Below, one piece after another: positions 42,136-50,150 of a stretch of 64,000 nt of DNA. The position numbers and the translations under genes were made by a program. The DNA is taken from positions 124,001-188,000 of the forward strand of contig JAXLSU010000005.1 in the NCBI GenBank assembly GCA_046330455.1, read 5' to 3'. Position 1 is the first letter of the stretch. Each line of letters opens with the position of its first letter. The DNA is from CAVQXR01 sp046330455 (GTDB lineage: Bacteria; Actinomycetota; Thermoleophilia; Gaiellales; Gaiellaceae). The notes under the pieces are model-generated. The model was not told the DNA's origin, searched no databases, and saw only the letters and a program-made list of their open reading frames with translations.

Positions 42136-42998
42136 GCGGGCTTGCGATCGTCGGCGGCTACGCCCTGCGCGAGGCGGTACGCCGCCGGGCGCTCGTCGTC
42201 GTCCTGCTGCTGACCGCCGGCTTCCTGGCCCTGTACGCGCTCGCGGTCGACCGGGCCTTTCGCGAGGCCACGGTCGGCGGGCTCGCAGCGGCCGCCGCGG
42301 ACGTGGGAACGGAGGTGGAGCGGGTCACGGGGCCCTTCATGTTCGGCCTCGCGATGTTCGCGACCCTGTTTCTCGGCGTGATCCTCGTCGTCTTCCTGAC
42401 CCTCGGCGCCGTCCGTGGGGACGCCGAGCGGGGGCTGCTCCAGCCCCTCGTCGTCAGGCCGATCGGACGCGCGGCGTTCTTCGCCGGACGCTTCGCCGGA
42501 GCCCTCGTCGCGTCCGGGACGTACGTGCTGATCGTGTACGCCGCGACCCTCGGGATCACGAGAGCGATCGGCGGCTGGTGGCCGGATCGGCTCCTGACGC
42601 CCGTCGTCGAGCTCGTCGGTGCCGTCGGGATCATCGCGGCGCTCGCCCTGCTCGGGTCGGTGTTCCTCTCGAGCACCGCGAACGGCATCGCGGTCTTCAT
42701 GGTGTTCGGCGCCGGCCTGACCGCCGGCCTGCTCGGCCAGGTCGGCGAGGCGATCGGCTCCGAGACGCTCGTGGACGTCTCCCGCATCACGTCGTGGGTG
42801 CTTCCGTTCGAGGCGCTGTACCAGGATGCGCTGTCGGCGATCACGGCCGATACAGGGGGCGTGACGCGGCTCCTGATCGACCTGGGGCCGTTCGGGGGCG
42901 CCCAGTCCGCAGGCGCCGCTCTCTGGGTCTGGTCGGGCGTCTACACGGCATCCGTGCTGCTCGTCGGGCTCTGGGCCTTCTCCCGTAGAGACCTGTAG
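42132..42998 (+). CDS. ABC transporter permease
   Basis: A 288-residue membrane protein with six or seven hydrophobic segments, starting VSGLAIVGGYALREAVRRRALVV in the manner of ABC-2 type permeases, with a cytoplasmic GLLQPLVVRPIGR motif after the second helix. It pairs with the upstream ATPase to form an exporter. The 3' end overlaps the convergent dehydrogenase gene by 58 bp, more than usual; one of the two ends may be slightly misplaced. Confidence 0.88.
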   Translation: MSGLAIVGGYALREAVRRRALVVVLLLTAGFLALYALAVDRAFREATVGGLAAAAADVGTEVERVTGPFMFGLAMFATLFLGVILVVFLTLGAVRGDAERGLLQPLVVRPIGRAAFFAGRFAGALVASGTYVLIVYAATLGITRAIGGWWPDRLLTPVVELVGAVGIIAALALLGSVFLSSTANGIAVFMVFGAGLTAGLLGQVGEAIGSETLVDVSRITSWVLPFEALYQDALSAITADTGGVTRLLIDLGPFGGAQSAGAALWVWSGVYTASVLLVGLWAFSRRDL

Positions 42999-43831
42999 AC
43001 GACGGCGCAGTCGAGGTCGCCGTCGCCCTGTGCGACGAGCCCGTCGAAGATCGCGTGCGCGCTCCTTGCGTGAGGAAGGTCGAGCCCGAGCCGAGCCGCG
43101 AGCTCGAGCGCCAGGTCGAGGTCCTTGCGGAGCGTCCGCACCTTGCCGCCGGGGACGAAGTCGCGCTCGAGCATGCGCGCGCCCTGCTCCTGGAGGATCC
43201 GTGAGTCGGCCCAGCCGCCGCGAAGCGCCTGCTGGACGAGCCGCGGGTCGAGCCCGGACGCCTCGGCGATCGCGAGCCCCTCGGCGACCGCCACGAGGGC
43301 GAGCGCGACGATGACCTGGTTCACGACCTTCGCCGTGTGACCGGCACCGGGGCCGCCGACGTGGACGACGCTCTCGCCGAGGACTTCGAGCACCGGGCGG
43401 GCGCGCTCGAAATCGGCTGCGGAGGCCCCTGCCATGATCGCCAGCCGGCCGCTCTCGGCCCCGAGCATGCCGCCGGAGACGGGTGCGTCGACCCAGCCGA
43501 TCCCGCGGTCGGCGAGCGCAGCCGCACGCTCGGTCGTCTCGAGCGGGTTCGAGCTCCCCAGGTCGACGACGAGCTGCCCGGCGCGCAGCCGCTGCCCGAT
43601 ACGCTCGAGCACCTCGCCGACTGCCGGCGAGCCGGCCAGGACGAGCAGCACGATCTCCGCGCCGGCAGCCGACTCGAGATCGGACGTGAGCGGGATGCCG
43701 TCGGTCAGCTCCGGGGCCAGGGGCGTCCGGTTCCAGCCGGTCACCGCGAACCCGGCATCGACGAGCCTCCGTGCCATGGGTCGCCCCATCAGGCCGAGGC
43801 CGATCACCGAGACGCCCGCACCGCCGCTCAC
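42941..43831 (-). CDS. NAD(P)-dependent beta-hydroxyacid dehydrogenase (HIBADH family)
   Basis: A 296-residue oxidoreductase of the 3-hydroxyisobutyrate dehydrogenase/tartronate semialdehyde reductase family. The Rossmann motif reads VIGLGLMGRPMARRL; the substrate-binding motif reads WVDAPVSGGMLGAESGRLAIM; the catalytic Lys is in GAGHTAKVVNQ. The C-terminal tail runs into the convergent permease gene. It is divergent from RidA, 58 bp apart. Confidence 0.9.
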   Translation of the reverse strand: MSGGAGVSVIGLGLMGRPMARRLVDAGFAVTGWNRTPLAPELTDGIPLTSDLESAAGAEIVLLVLAGSPAVGEVLERIGQRLRAGQLVVDLGSSNPLETTERAAALADRGIGWVDAPVSGGMLGAESGRLAIMAGASAADFERARPVLEVLGESVVHVGGPGAGHTAKVVNQVIVALALVAVAEGLAIAEASGLDPRLVQQALRGGWADSRILQEQGARMLERDFVPGGKVRTLRKDLDLALELAARLGLDLPHARSAHAIFDGLVAQGDGDLDCAVVYRSLREKAQSPTSSTDAV

Positions 43832-43889
43832 GACGGGGCGACTCTAACTAAGGTTCCGCGCGTCAACGATCAGGGAGGAGACCGTACCG

Positions 43890-44264
43890 ATGGAACGACA
43901 GGCGATCCAGCCGCAGGGTCTTGCCGTCCCGAAGGCCCCGTACTCCCCCGTCGTCGTCTCGGGCGATCTCGTCTACACGGCGGGCCAGGTCGGGATGGAC
44001 GAGAGCGGGGCCCCTGTCTCGGACGACGTCGCCGAGCAGACACACCAGACGCTGAGAAACCTCGGCAAGTGCCTCGAGGCCGCCGGCTGCACCTATGCCG
44101 ACGTGATCAAGGTGAACGCCTACCTCGCCGATCTCGCAGACGTCGCCGTCTACAACGAGATCTACCAGGAGTACTTCCGCCCACCGTTCCCGGCGCGGTC
44201 GACCGTCCAGGCGGGCCTGATCGGCTTCAAGGTCGAGATCGAGGCGGTTGCCCGCAAGCCCTGA
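43890..44264 (+). CDS. RidA-family reactive enamine/imine deaminase
   Basis: A 124-residue protein: YSPVVVSGDLVYTAGQVGMD, QTLRNLGKCLEAAGCTYADV, and PPFPARSTVQAGLIG with the conserved Arg that binds the substrate carboxylate, then VEIEAVA. RidA hydrolyses 2-aminoacrylate-type enamines released by PLP enzymes such as threonine dehydratase, which is encoded 950 bp away. The ATG follows GGAGGAG. Confidence 0.92.
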   Translation: MERQAIQPQGLAVPKAPYSPVVVSGDLVYTAGQVGMDESGAPVSDDVAEQTHQTLRNLGKCLEAAGCTYADVIKVNAYLADLADVAVYNEIYQEYFRPPFPARSTVQAGLIGFKVEIEAVARKP

Positions 44265-44273
44265 CGCCGGCGC

Positions 44274-45197
44274 TCAGTCGAGCTCGTCGGCAAGCTCGGC
44301 AAGGCGCGGAAAGGTCTCCCAGTCCCCGGTTCCCCGCAGGGCGTGCGCTGCGATCAGGTTGCCGAGACGCGCGCAGTCTCGCGGGGGCCTGCCGCCGAGC
44401 AGCCCGAACGCGAAGCCGGCTGCGAAGCCGTCTCCGGCGCCGATCTCGTCGATGACGGTCTCGAGCCGCGCCGGCGGGACCTCGACGGCGCCTTCGTGCT
44501 CCCAGACGACGGCGCCGCGCGCGCCGATCCGCACGACCGTCTCCGCCGCACCCGCGCCCCGGATCGCTGCCCGTAGCTCGTCGAGGCCACGCGTCCCGAA
44601 GAGCACGTGACCCTCCTGCTCGCCGCAGAGGTACCAGTCGACGAGGGGGAGCACGTCGCGCTGCCGCGCCTGCGCCTCTCGCGGCGACGGCCAGAGCGCG
44701 GGGCGGTAGTTCGGATCGAAGCTGACGATCGCGCCTCGCCGCCGGGCCTCCGCGGCGGTGGCGAGCACCGTCTCGCGGGCGCTCGCGGAGAGCGCCATCG
44801 TGATCCCGGTCAGATGCACGAGGCGCACGCCCTCGAAGGCGTCGTCCGGCACGTGCCCGGGCGCCAGGAAGCTCGCTGCCGACCCGGCGCGGCGGTAGAG
44901 GACACGGCCCGTGTCACCCTCGTGCCACTTGAAGAACACCCCGGTCGGGGCGGCCGGGTCTCGCTCGACGAAGCGGAGGTCGACGCCCTCGGGCTCGAGC
45001 TGGTCGAGCAGGAAGCTGCCGAGCGGGTCGGCGCCGACGCGGGACACCCAGGTGACGCTCACCCCGAGGCGCGCCAGCGCGATCGCGAAGTTCGACTCCG
45101 CGCCGCCGATCCGCAGGCGAAACGGAGCTCCGAGCGTCAGCCCTCCCTCGACCCCGTCGAGGAGGACCATCGTCTCGCCGGCCGTCAGCACGTCCAC
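44274..45197 (-). CDS. PfkB-family sugar kinase, 2-keto-3-deoxygluconate kinase-like
   Basis: A 307-residue ribokinase-fold kinase: the N-terminal GGAESNFAIALARLG motif, the YRRAGSAAS lid, SFDPNYRPALWPS (typical of KDG kinases) and the C-terminal anion-hole motif DEIGAGDGFAAGF with the catalytic Asp. KDG kinases phosphorylate 2-keto-3-deoxygluconate in sugar-acid breakdown. The GTG is six bases from a TACAGT -10 box that overlaps the divergent promoter of the threonine dehydratase gene. Confidence 0.87.
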   Translation of the reverse strand: MDVLTAGETMVLLDGVEGGLTLGAPFRLRIGGAESNFAIALARLGVSVTWVSRVGADPLGSFLLDQLEPEGVDLRFVERDPAAPTGVFFKWHEGDTGRVLYRRAGSAASFLAPGHVPDDAFEGVRLVHLTGITMALSASARETVLATAAEARRRGAIVSFDPNYRPALWPSPREAQARQRDVLPLVDWYLCGEQEGHVLFGTRGLDELRAAIRGAGAAETVVRIGARGAVVWEHEGAVEVPPARLETVIDEIGAGDGFAAGFAFGLLGGRPPRDCARLGNLIAAHALRGTGDWETFPRLAELADELD

Positions 45198-45202
45198 GGC
45201 CG

Positions 45203-45209
45203 TACTGTA
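45203..45209. promoter_or_regulatory. Overlapping divergent -10 boxes
   Basis: The 7 bases TACTGTA contain TACTGT on the plus strand (8 bases before the ATG at 45217) and TACAGT on the minus strand (6 bases before the GTG at 45197). The two genes start only 19 bp apart, so both messages would be leaderless and polymerase could bind only one at a time. Confidence 0.5.
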
Positions 45210-45216
45210 GGAGCCG

Positions 45217-46156
45217 ATGCGGGACGTGGCGCTTCCGACGCCGGACGACGTGCTCGCCGCCCGCGAGCGTCTCGACCCCTATCTCGAGGCGACGCCGCTC
45301 GTGGAGAGCCCCGCCCTGGGAGCGCTGCTGAAGCTCGAGACAGTGCAGCCGACTGGGTCGTTCAAGGTTCGCGGCGCCTTCTCCGCGCTCACGTTGCTGT
45401 CCGGGGGAGCTCCGGTCGTGGCCGCCTCGGCGGGAAACCACGGGCTCGGCGTTGCCTATGCGGCCGAGACGCTCGAGCTGCCCGCAACCGTCGTCTGCCC
45501 GTGGACGGCGTCGCCGGCCAAGCTCGCGAAGCTGCGCCGACTCCCGATCGAGCCTCCGGCTGGAGGGCGAGATGTACGACGGCGCGGAGGCGGCCGCGCT
45601 CGAGCTCGCGCGGCAGGGTCTTCGCTACGTCTCGGCGTACAACGACCCGGCCGTGATCGCGGGCCAGGGAACGATCGCGAGCGAGCTCCTCGAGGCGCTC
45701 GAGGGCCCGCTCACGATCGTCGTGCCCGCCGGAGGCGGCGGGCTCCTCTCGGGTGTCGCGCTCTGGGCGACGCAGCGGCCGGGTGTCCGGGTCGTCGGGG
45801 TGGAGAGCTCCGCATCGCCCGCGATCCGCGCGGCGCTCACTGCCGGCGAGATCGTGCCGATCGAGGTGCTCCCCTCGCTGGCCGACGGGCTCGCCGGCAA
45901 CCTCGAGCCCGGGTCGCTGACCCTCGAGCTCGTGCGTCGCCACGCGGACGACGTCGTGGTCGTCGCAGAGGAGGACGTCGCCGCGGGAATGCGGTTTCTC
46001 TGGCGTGAGCACGGCATCGTCGCCGAGGGATCCGGGGCGATCGCAGCCGGGGCGTTGCTCGCGGGCCGGATCGAGCGCACGGGCACGACGGTGTGTCTCG
46101 TCACCGGGCGCAACGTCGCCGAGGATCTGTTCGCACGTGTCGTTGCGAGCACCTAG
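45217..46156 (+). CDS. Threonine/serine dehydratase-like PLP enzyme, one frame break
   Basis: About 312 residues in two frames joined near 45550. The first part contains the PLP Lys in QPTGSFKVRGAF and the phosphate/substrate loop ASAGNHGLGVAYAA; the second contains LARQGLRYVSAYNDP, the Gly-rich PAGGGGLLSGVAL and EEDVAAGMRFLW, ending VCLVTGRN. No C-terminal ACT domain, so it is of the catabolic or serine-racemase-like size. One base gain or loss in the run at 45546-45560 would restore a single gene. RidA, which detoxifies its product, is nearby. Confidence 0.88.
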
Positions 46157-46159
46157 GCT
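46154..46159 (+). promoter_or_regulatory. Probable -10 box (TAGGCT) of the cupin gene
   Basis: TANNNT hexamer exactly six bases before the ATG at 46166; it includes the stop of the upstream gene. Confidence 0.5.
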
Positions 46160-46165
46160 TCTCGC

Positions 46166-46510
46166 ATGGCAACCGTCCTGAACCTCTCGGAGCAGGGACC
46201 GTACGACCTGGCTCCCGGCGTCAGGATGTTCCCGCTCTTCGGCGACAACGCGATGCTGAACGTCGTTGATCTCGACCCGGGTGCCGTCGTGCCGCTGCAC
46301 CGACACCCTCACGAGCAGCTCGGCATGGTGCTCTCCGGTGAGATCACGATGACGATCGACGGCGTCGACCACCGGCTCGGCCCGGACGAGGCGTACGCGA
46401 TCCCTGGGGGGGTCGAGCACGGCGCCGTCGGCGGCCCCGACGGCTGCCGGGTGATCGACGTGTTCCAGCCTGTCCGCGAGGACTACCGGCGGCTCGTCGC
46501 CGGAGCCTGA
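46166..46510 (+). CDS. Cupin-domain protein
   Basis: A 114-residue single-cupin protein. Motif 1 reads VVPLHRHPHEQLGMVLSGE with the metal-binding His-His-Glu, and motif 2 reads AIPGGVEHGAV with the second His. Stand-alone cupins of this size include sugar-binding or dioxygenase-like proteins; the function is not assigned. It starts 9 bp after the dehydratase stop. Confidence 0.88.
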   Translation: MATVLNLSEQGPYDLAPGVRMFPLFGDNAMLNVVDLDPGAVVPLHRHPHEQLGMVLSGEITMTIDGVDHRLGPDEAYAIPGGVEHGAVGGPDGCRVIDVFQPVREDYRRLVAGA

Positions 46511-46512
46511 CA

Positions 46513-47409
46513 GTGGGCGCGGACGCCTTCCGCGAGCTCACCGTGCGCCTCGGGAGCTCGACCGAGGCGATGGCGGCGCTCGGCGCTGCGCTACGCCTCC
46601 GGGTGAGCGGGGAGGACGCCCCGACCGAGGTGCAGGCCGCCCTCGACGAGGTCGTGGCCGCGCTCGGGCTCGAGGAGCTGCTCGCCGGAGCGAGCCCCGA
46701 GCAGCTCGCCGCCATGCTCGCACCGATCCGCGCGCTGCTCCTGCAGTCGCTCGACCTGCTGACCGACCCGGCGCGGGCCCCGGGCTGGACGTACACTGAC
46801 GCCGAGCTGCTCGAGAGCCAGGGACGGAGCTCGGCGGGCTTCGCCCGGGTCATCCGCGACGTCCTGGCGCCGACGCTGCCCGGGCTCGAGGCCACGCTTG
46901 GCCGGCCGGGCGCGACCTTCGTCGACGTGGGCGTCGGGGTGGGCGGGCTCGCGATCGAGATGTGCCGTGTCTGGCCGTCGCTCCGCGTCATCGGCATCGA
47001 CCCCTGGGACTACGTGCTCGCGATCGCGCGCCGCAACGTCGCGGCCGCCGGCCTCGCCGACCGGATCGAGCTCCGTCAGCTCGGGGCGGAGCAGCTCGAC
47101 GACGAGTCGAGCGCCGACCTCCTCTTTCTCCCCGGCCCGTTCCTACCCCCGGCCGTGCTCGAGGCGGCGGTCGAGCGCGCATTCGCGGCGATCCGTCCCG
47201 GCGGGTGGGTGATCCTCGGCCTGTACGGCGGTGGTGGGCGCCTGGAGGACGGGCTCGCCCGGCTCCGCACGGCCCGCTCCGGAGGAGCGCTGTTCAGGGC
47301 CGACCAGGCGGAGGCGCTGCTCGCGCGGTCGGGGTTTGTCGACGTGCGCACCATGCCCGGCGGGATCGCGATTCCGGGCCTGCTCGTGGTCGGTCGCCGC
47401 TCCACCTGA
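46513..47409 (+). CDS. SAM-dependent methyltransferase with N-terminal helical domain
   Basis: A 298-residue protein. The C-terminal Rossmann domain (about 105-298) has the SAM-binding motif FVDVGVGVGGLAIEM, an acidic residue in VIGIDPWDY, and LLFLPGPFLPP at motif IV. The N-terminal 95 residues are helical, like the dimerisation parts of some O-methyltransferases. Substrate unknown. The GTG starts 2 bp after the cupin stop, so they are co-transcribed. Confidence 0.8.
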   Translation: MGADAFRELTVRLGSSTEAMAALGAALRLRVSGEDAPTEVQAALDEVVAALGLEELLAGASPEQLAAMLAPIRALLLQSLDLLTDPARAPGWTYTDAELLESQGRSSAGFARVIRDVLAPTLPGLEATLGRPGATFVDVGVGVGGLAIEMCRVWPSLRVIGIDPWDYVLAIARRNVAAAGLADRIELRQLGAEQLDDESSADLLFLPGPFLPPAVLEAAVERAFAAIRPGGWVILGLYGGGGRLEDGLARLRTARSGGALFRADQAEALLARSGFVDVRTMPGGIAIPGLLVVGRRST

Positions 47410-47418
47410 GCCGGTCGT

Positions 47419-47424
47419 TAGGCT
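47419..47424 (+). promoter_or_regulatory. Probable -10 box (TAGGCT) of the lutABC operon
   Basis: TANNNT hexamer exactly six bases before the GTG at 47431. Confidence 0.5.
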
Positions 47425-47430
47425 GTCGGC

Positions 47431-48129
47431 GTGCCGGCTCGCGTCCAGCTGTTCACGACCTGCCTCGGCGACCTGATCTTCCCGCAGGCGGTCTCGGACG
47501 CCGACCTCCTGCTGCGCGAGGCAGGCTTCGAGGTCGAGATTCCCCGGCGTCAGGTCTGCTGTGGCCAGCCGGCGTTCAACGCCGGTCATCGCAAGGCCGC
47601 GCGCAGGGTTGCGAGGACGTTCGTGAAGGCGTTCTCGCGGGACGCTCCGATCGTCACGCCGTCGGGCTCCTGCGCGACGATGGTCGCCCACTACCTCCCC
47701 GAGCTCGTCGGGGTCGAGCCGTACGACATCTGGGAGCTCTCGGCATTCCTCGACGACCGCGGCGCCCGGATCCCGAGACGGAACGAGGGGCGGCGAATCG
47801 CCTACCACGACTCGTGTCACATGCTCCGCGAGCTGCACGTCCACGACCAGCCGCGCCGCCTGCTCGAGCGCTCGGGCGCCGAGGTGCTGATGCTGCCCCG
47901 CCCCGACCTGTGCTGTGGCTTCGGCGGGACGTTCTCTGTGCGCCAGCCCGAGGTGTCGGTCGCGATGGCAGACGACAAGCTGCGTGGCGCGGGCGCGATC
48001 GGCACGGACGTCCTCGTGACCGCCGACCCCGGGTGCCTCATGCAGCTCCGGGGGCGGGCGGAGCGGGCCGGAGGGCCCCGGCTCGTCCATCTCGCCACGG
48101 CGCTTGCGCGCGGCATCGACGCGGAGTGA
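47431..48129 (+). CDS. lutA: Lactate utilisation Fe-S protein LutA (LldE)
   Basis: A 232-residue protein of the CCG-domain family (heterodisulfide-reductase subunit B-like). Two Cys-rich motifs are present: QVCCGQPAFNAGH near residue 41 and DLCCGFGGTFSVR near residue 167, with single Cys in GSCATM and DSCHMLRE. With LutB and LutC it oxidises L-lactate to pyruvate. First gene of lutABC. Confidence 0.93.
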   Translation: MPARVQLFTTCLGDLIFPQAVSDADLLLREAGFEVEIPRRQVCCGQPAFNAGHRKAARRVARTFVKAFSRDAPIVTPSGSCATMVAHYLPELVGVEPYDIWELSAFLDDRGARIPRRNEGRRIAYHDSCHMLRELHVHDQPRRLLERSGAEVLMLPRPDLCCGFGGTFSVRQPEVSVAMADDKLRGAGAIGTDVLVTADPGCLMQLRGRAERAGGPRLVHLATALARGIDAE

Positions 48130-48133
48130 GGTC

Positions 48134-49510
48134 GTGGCGGACCTGACCCAGCCCGCCGGGCGGTTCCGCGAGGTCGCCCGCAGGAAGCTCGACGACCCGA
48201 GGCTCCAGATCGCGATCGAGAGCTCGGTCGGGCGGTTGCGCTCGCACCGCCTCGAGGCGTGGGGCGACCTCCCGGACGTGGAAGCGGTCCGCGAGCAGGC
48301 ACACGAGGTCCGCATGAAGGCGGTGCGGAACATCGACGGCTACCTCGGGCAGTTCACGGAGGCGCTCGAGGCGAGAGGCGGGCACGTGACGGTGTGTGCG
48401 ACGGCCGAGGAGGCCTGCGCCTACGTCGTCGAGGTGTGCCGCCGGCACGATGCGAAGCTCGTCGCGAAGTCGAAGTCGATGGTCTCCGAGGAGATCGGGC
48501 TCAACGGCGCGCTCGAGGCGGCAGGCGTGAGACCGGTGGAGACCGACCTCGGCGAGTACATCCTCCAGCTCGGCAACGAGCATCCCGTGCACATCGTGGC
48601 CCCGGCGATCGAGAAGACGAAGGAGCAGGTCGCCGAGCTCTTCTCGGAGGTCGAGGGCCGGGCGGTGCCGGCGGAGCTCGAGGAGCTGACGCAGTCGGCA
48701 CGTCGCCAGCTTCGCAAGGTGTTCCTCGAGGCCGATGTCGGGATCACGGGTGCGAACTTCGCCGTCGCCGAGACGGGCTCGATCGTGACCGTGACGAACG
48801 AGGGCAACGGCCGGCTCGTCGCGTCGCTCCCGCGCGTCCAGATCGCGATCACGGGCATCGAGCGCCTCGTTCCGACCCTCGGCGAGCTGACGCCCCTGCT
48901 GACGCTGCTCGGGCGGAGCGGCACCGGGCAGCGCCTCACGAGCTACACCCACATCGTGACCGGCCCGCGGCGCGAGGGGGAGGAGGACGGTCCCGAGGAG
49001 CTGCACGTCGTGTTCCTCGAGAACGGGCGGCGCAACCTCATGGGCACGAAGTACGAGGAGATGCTCGCGTGCATCCGCTGCGGGGCCTGTCTCAACGTGT
49101 GCCCCGTGTACCGCAAGACGGCCGGCGAGGCGTACGGCCCGGTCTACTCCGGGCCGATGGGCGCCGTGCTCGTGCCGCTGCTCGTGCAGCTCGGGAATGC
49201 CCCGGCGCTTCCGCACGCCTCGTCGCTGTGCGGCGCTTGTACCGAGGCCTGCCCGGTGAAGATCCCGCTCCACGGGCTGTTGCTCGAGCTGCGCCGCGAC
49301 CTCGCCGAGCAGGGGATCGCGTCGCGACGCGAGCGGCTCGCCTTCTCGCTCTGGTCGCTCGCCTGGTCGCGGCCGGCGACCTACCGGCTCTCTACCTGGG
49401 CCGCGCGGCTCGGCCAGCGCTTCGCGGGCTCGGCCGGGCCCGGCAAGACCTGGGCGGCGGGCCGCGCGGTGCCGCCGCTCGCAAAGCGCCGGTTCAGGGA
49501 CTGGAGATGA
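48134..49510 (+). CDS. lutB: Lactate utilisation iron-sulfur protein LutB
   Basis: A 458-residue protein. An N-terminal LUD domain (about 50-280: KSKSMVSEEIGLN, GITGANFAVAETGSIV, LASLPRVQIAITGIE-like) is followed by two 4Fe-4S motifs, CIRCGACLNVCPVY (about 317) and CGACTEACPVKIPL (about 373), and a helical C-terminus. The GTG at 48134 starts 4 bp after lutA. Electron-transfer partner in lactate oxidation. Its stop overlaps lutC (ATGA). Confidence 0.93.
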   Translation: MADLTQPAGRFREVARRKLDDPRLQIAIESSVGRLRSHRLEAWGDLPDVEAVREQAHEVRMKAVRNIDGYLGQFTEALEARGGHVTVCATAEEACAYVVEVCRRHDAKLVAKSKSMVSEEIGLNGALEAAGVRPVETDLGEYILQLGNEHPVHIVAPAIEKTKEQVAELFSEVEGRAVPAELEELTQSARRQLRKVFLEADVGITGANFAVAETGSIVTVTNEGNGRLVASLPRVQIAITGIERLVPTLGELTPLLTLLGRSGTGQRLTSYTHIVTGPRREGEEDGPEELHVVFLENGRRNLMGTKYEEMLACIRCGACLNVCPVYRKTAGEAYGPVYSGPMGAVLVPLLVQLGNAPALPHASSLCGACTEACPVKIPLHGLLLELRRDLAEQGIASRRERLAFSLWSLAWSRPATYRLSTWAARLGQRFAGSAGPGKTWAAGRAVPPLAKRRFRDWR

Positions 49511-49911
49511 CCCACCGGCCCGCGCTCGTCGAGAAGCTCGCCGCGAACCTGAAGCAGAACGGGTTCCGGGTGCACTACCGCGTCGTGCCCGATCTCGAGA
49601 GCGCGACGGTCTCAACCGCCCTGTACGCGCTCGCCGATCCGGGCAGCGTCGTGATCGCCGCGTCCTCCGAGGAGCCCCGCTCGCGCTCGCTGCTCCCCGA
49701 CGTGCACCTCACGATCGTGAGCGAGGATCGCGTGCTGGCCGACCTCGCCGAGCTGTTCGACGCGGTTGCGGGACAGCTCCCGAGCAGCCTGGCGATCGTC
49801 TCGGGCCCGAGCCGTTCCGCCGACATCGAGCAGGTGCTCGCCCTCGGCGTCCACGGCCCGGGCGAGGAGCACGTCGTGATCGTTCCCGCGGGCGACGAGG
49901 AGCGCGCGTAA
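49507..49911 (+). CDS. lutC: Lactate utilisation protein LutC (short form)
   Basis: A 134-residue LUD-domain protein, shorter than the 200-240 residues usual for LutC: the N-terminal third is missing. The Gly/Ser-rich end of the domain is intact (HLTIVSEDRVLADL, AIVSGPSRSADIEQVLALGVHGP), matching the family signature. It overlaps lutB by 4 bases and closes the operon. Confidence 0.88.
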   Translation: MTHRPALVEKLAANLKQNGFRVHYRVVPDLESATVSTALYALADPGSVVIAASSEEPRSRSLLPDVHLTIVSEDRVLADLAELFDAVAGQLPSSLAIVSGPSRSADIEQVLALGVHGPGEEHVVIVPAGDEERA

Positions 49912-50150
49912 CGGCGGGATCTCATGCGCCCGCGCCCGCGAGTCGATCCTCGGAGGTGCAGGGCGGGTTCATCTGCCCGGAAGAGCGTGAGGGATGTCTG
50001 TCCGGGGTTCATCCGCGCAGGGGCGCGTGCGGCGATCCCCGGGTGTACCGGGGCGGGTTCATCCGCCTGGAGACACGTGAGACGATCCCGGGGCTGTGGG
50101 GCGGAATCTCATCCCGCCCGCTCTCTCTCCGTGCGGGCCCGGCCGGGCCG
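49912..50150. repeat. Degenerate array of dispersed palindromic elements
   Basis: Between lutC and the convergent exonuclease gene. Four or five related hairpins of the type GGCGG(A)-TCTCAT/TTCAT-CCGCC occur at about 49914, 49971, 50004, 50053 and 50100, separated by diverged 45-55-bp units containing CGTGAG and GATCCCGGG. This is the same family as at 19.7 and 37.0 kb. No gene is visible. Confidence 0.7.

Noticed and set aside
42941..42998. 58-bp overlap of permease and dehydrogenase as evidence of a hidden frameshift
   Set aside because: Both reading frames end naturally and both families tolerate variable tails. No other sign of a break is visible.
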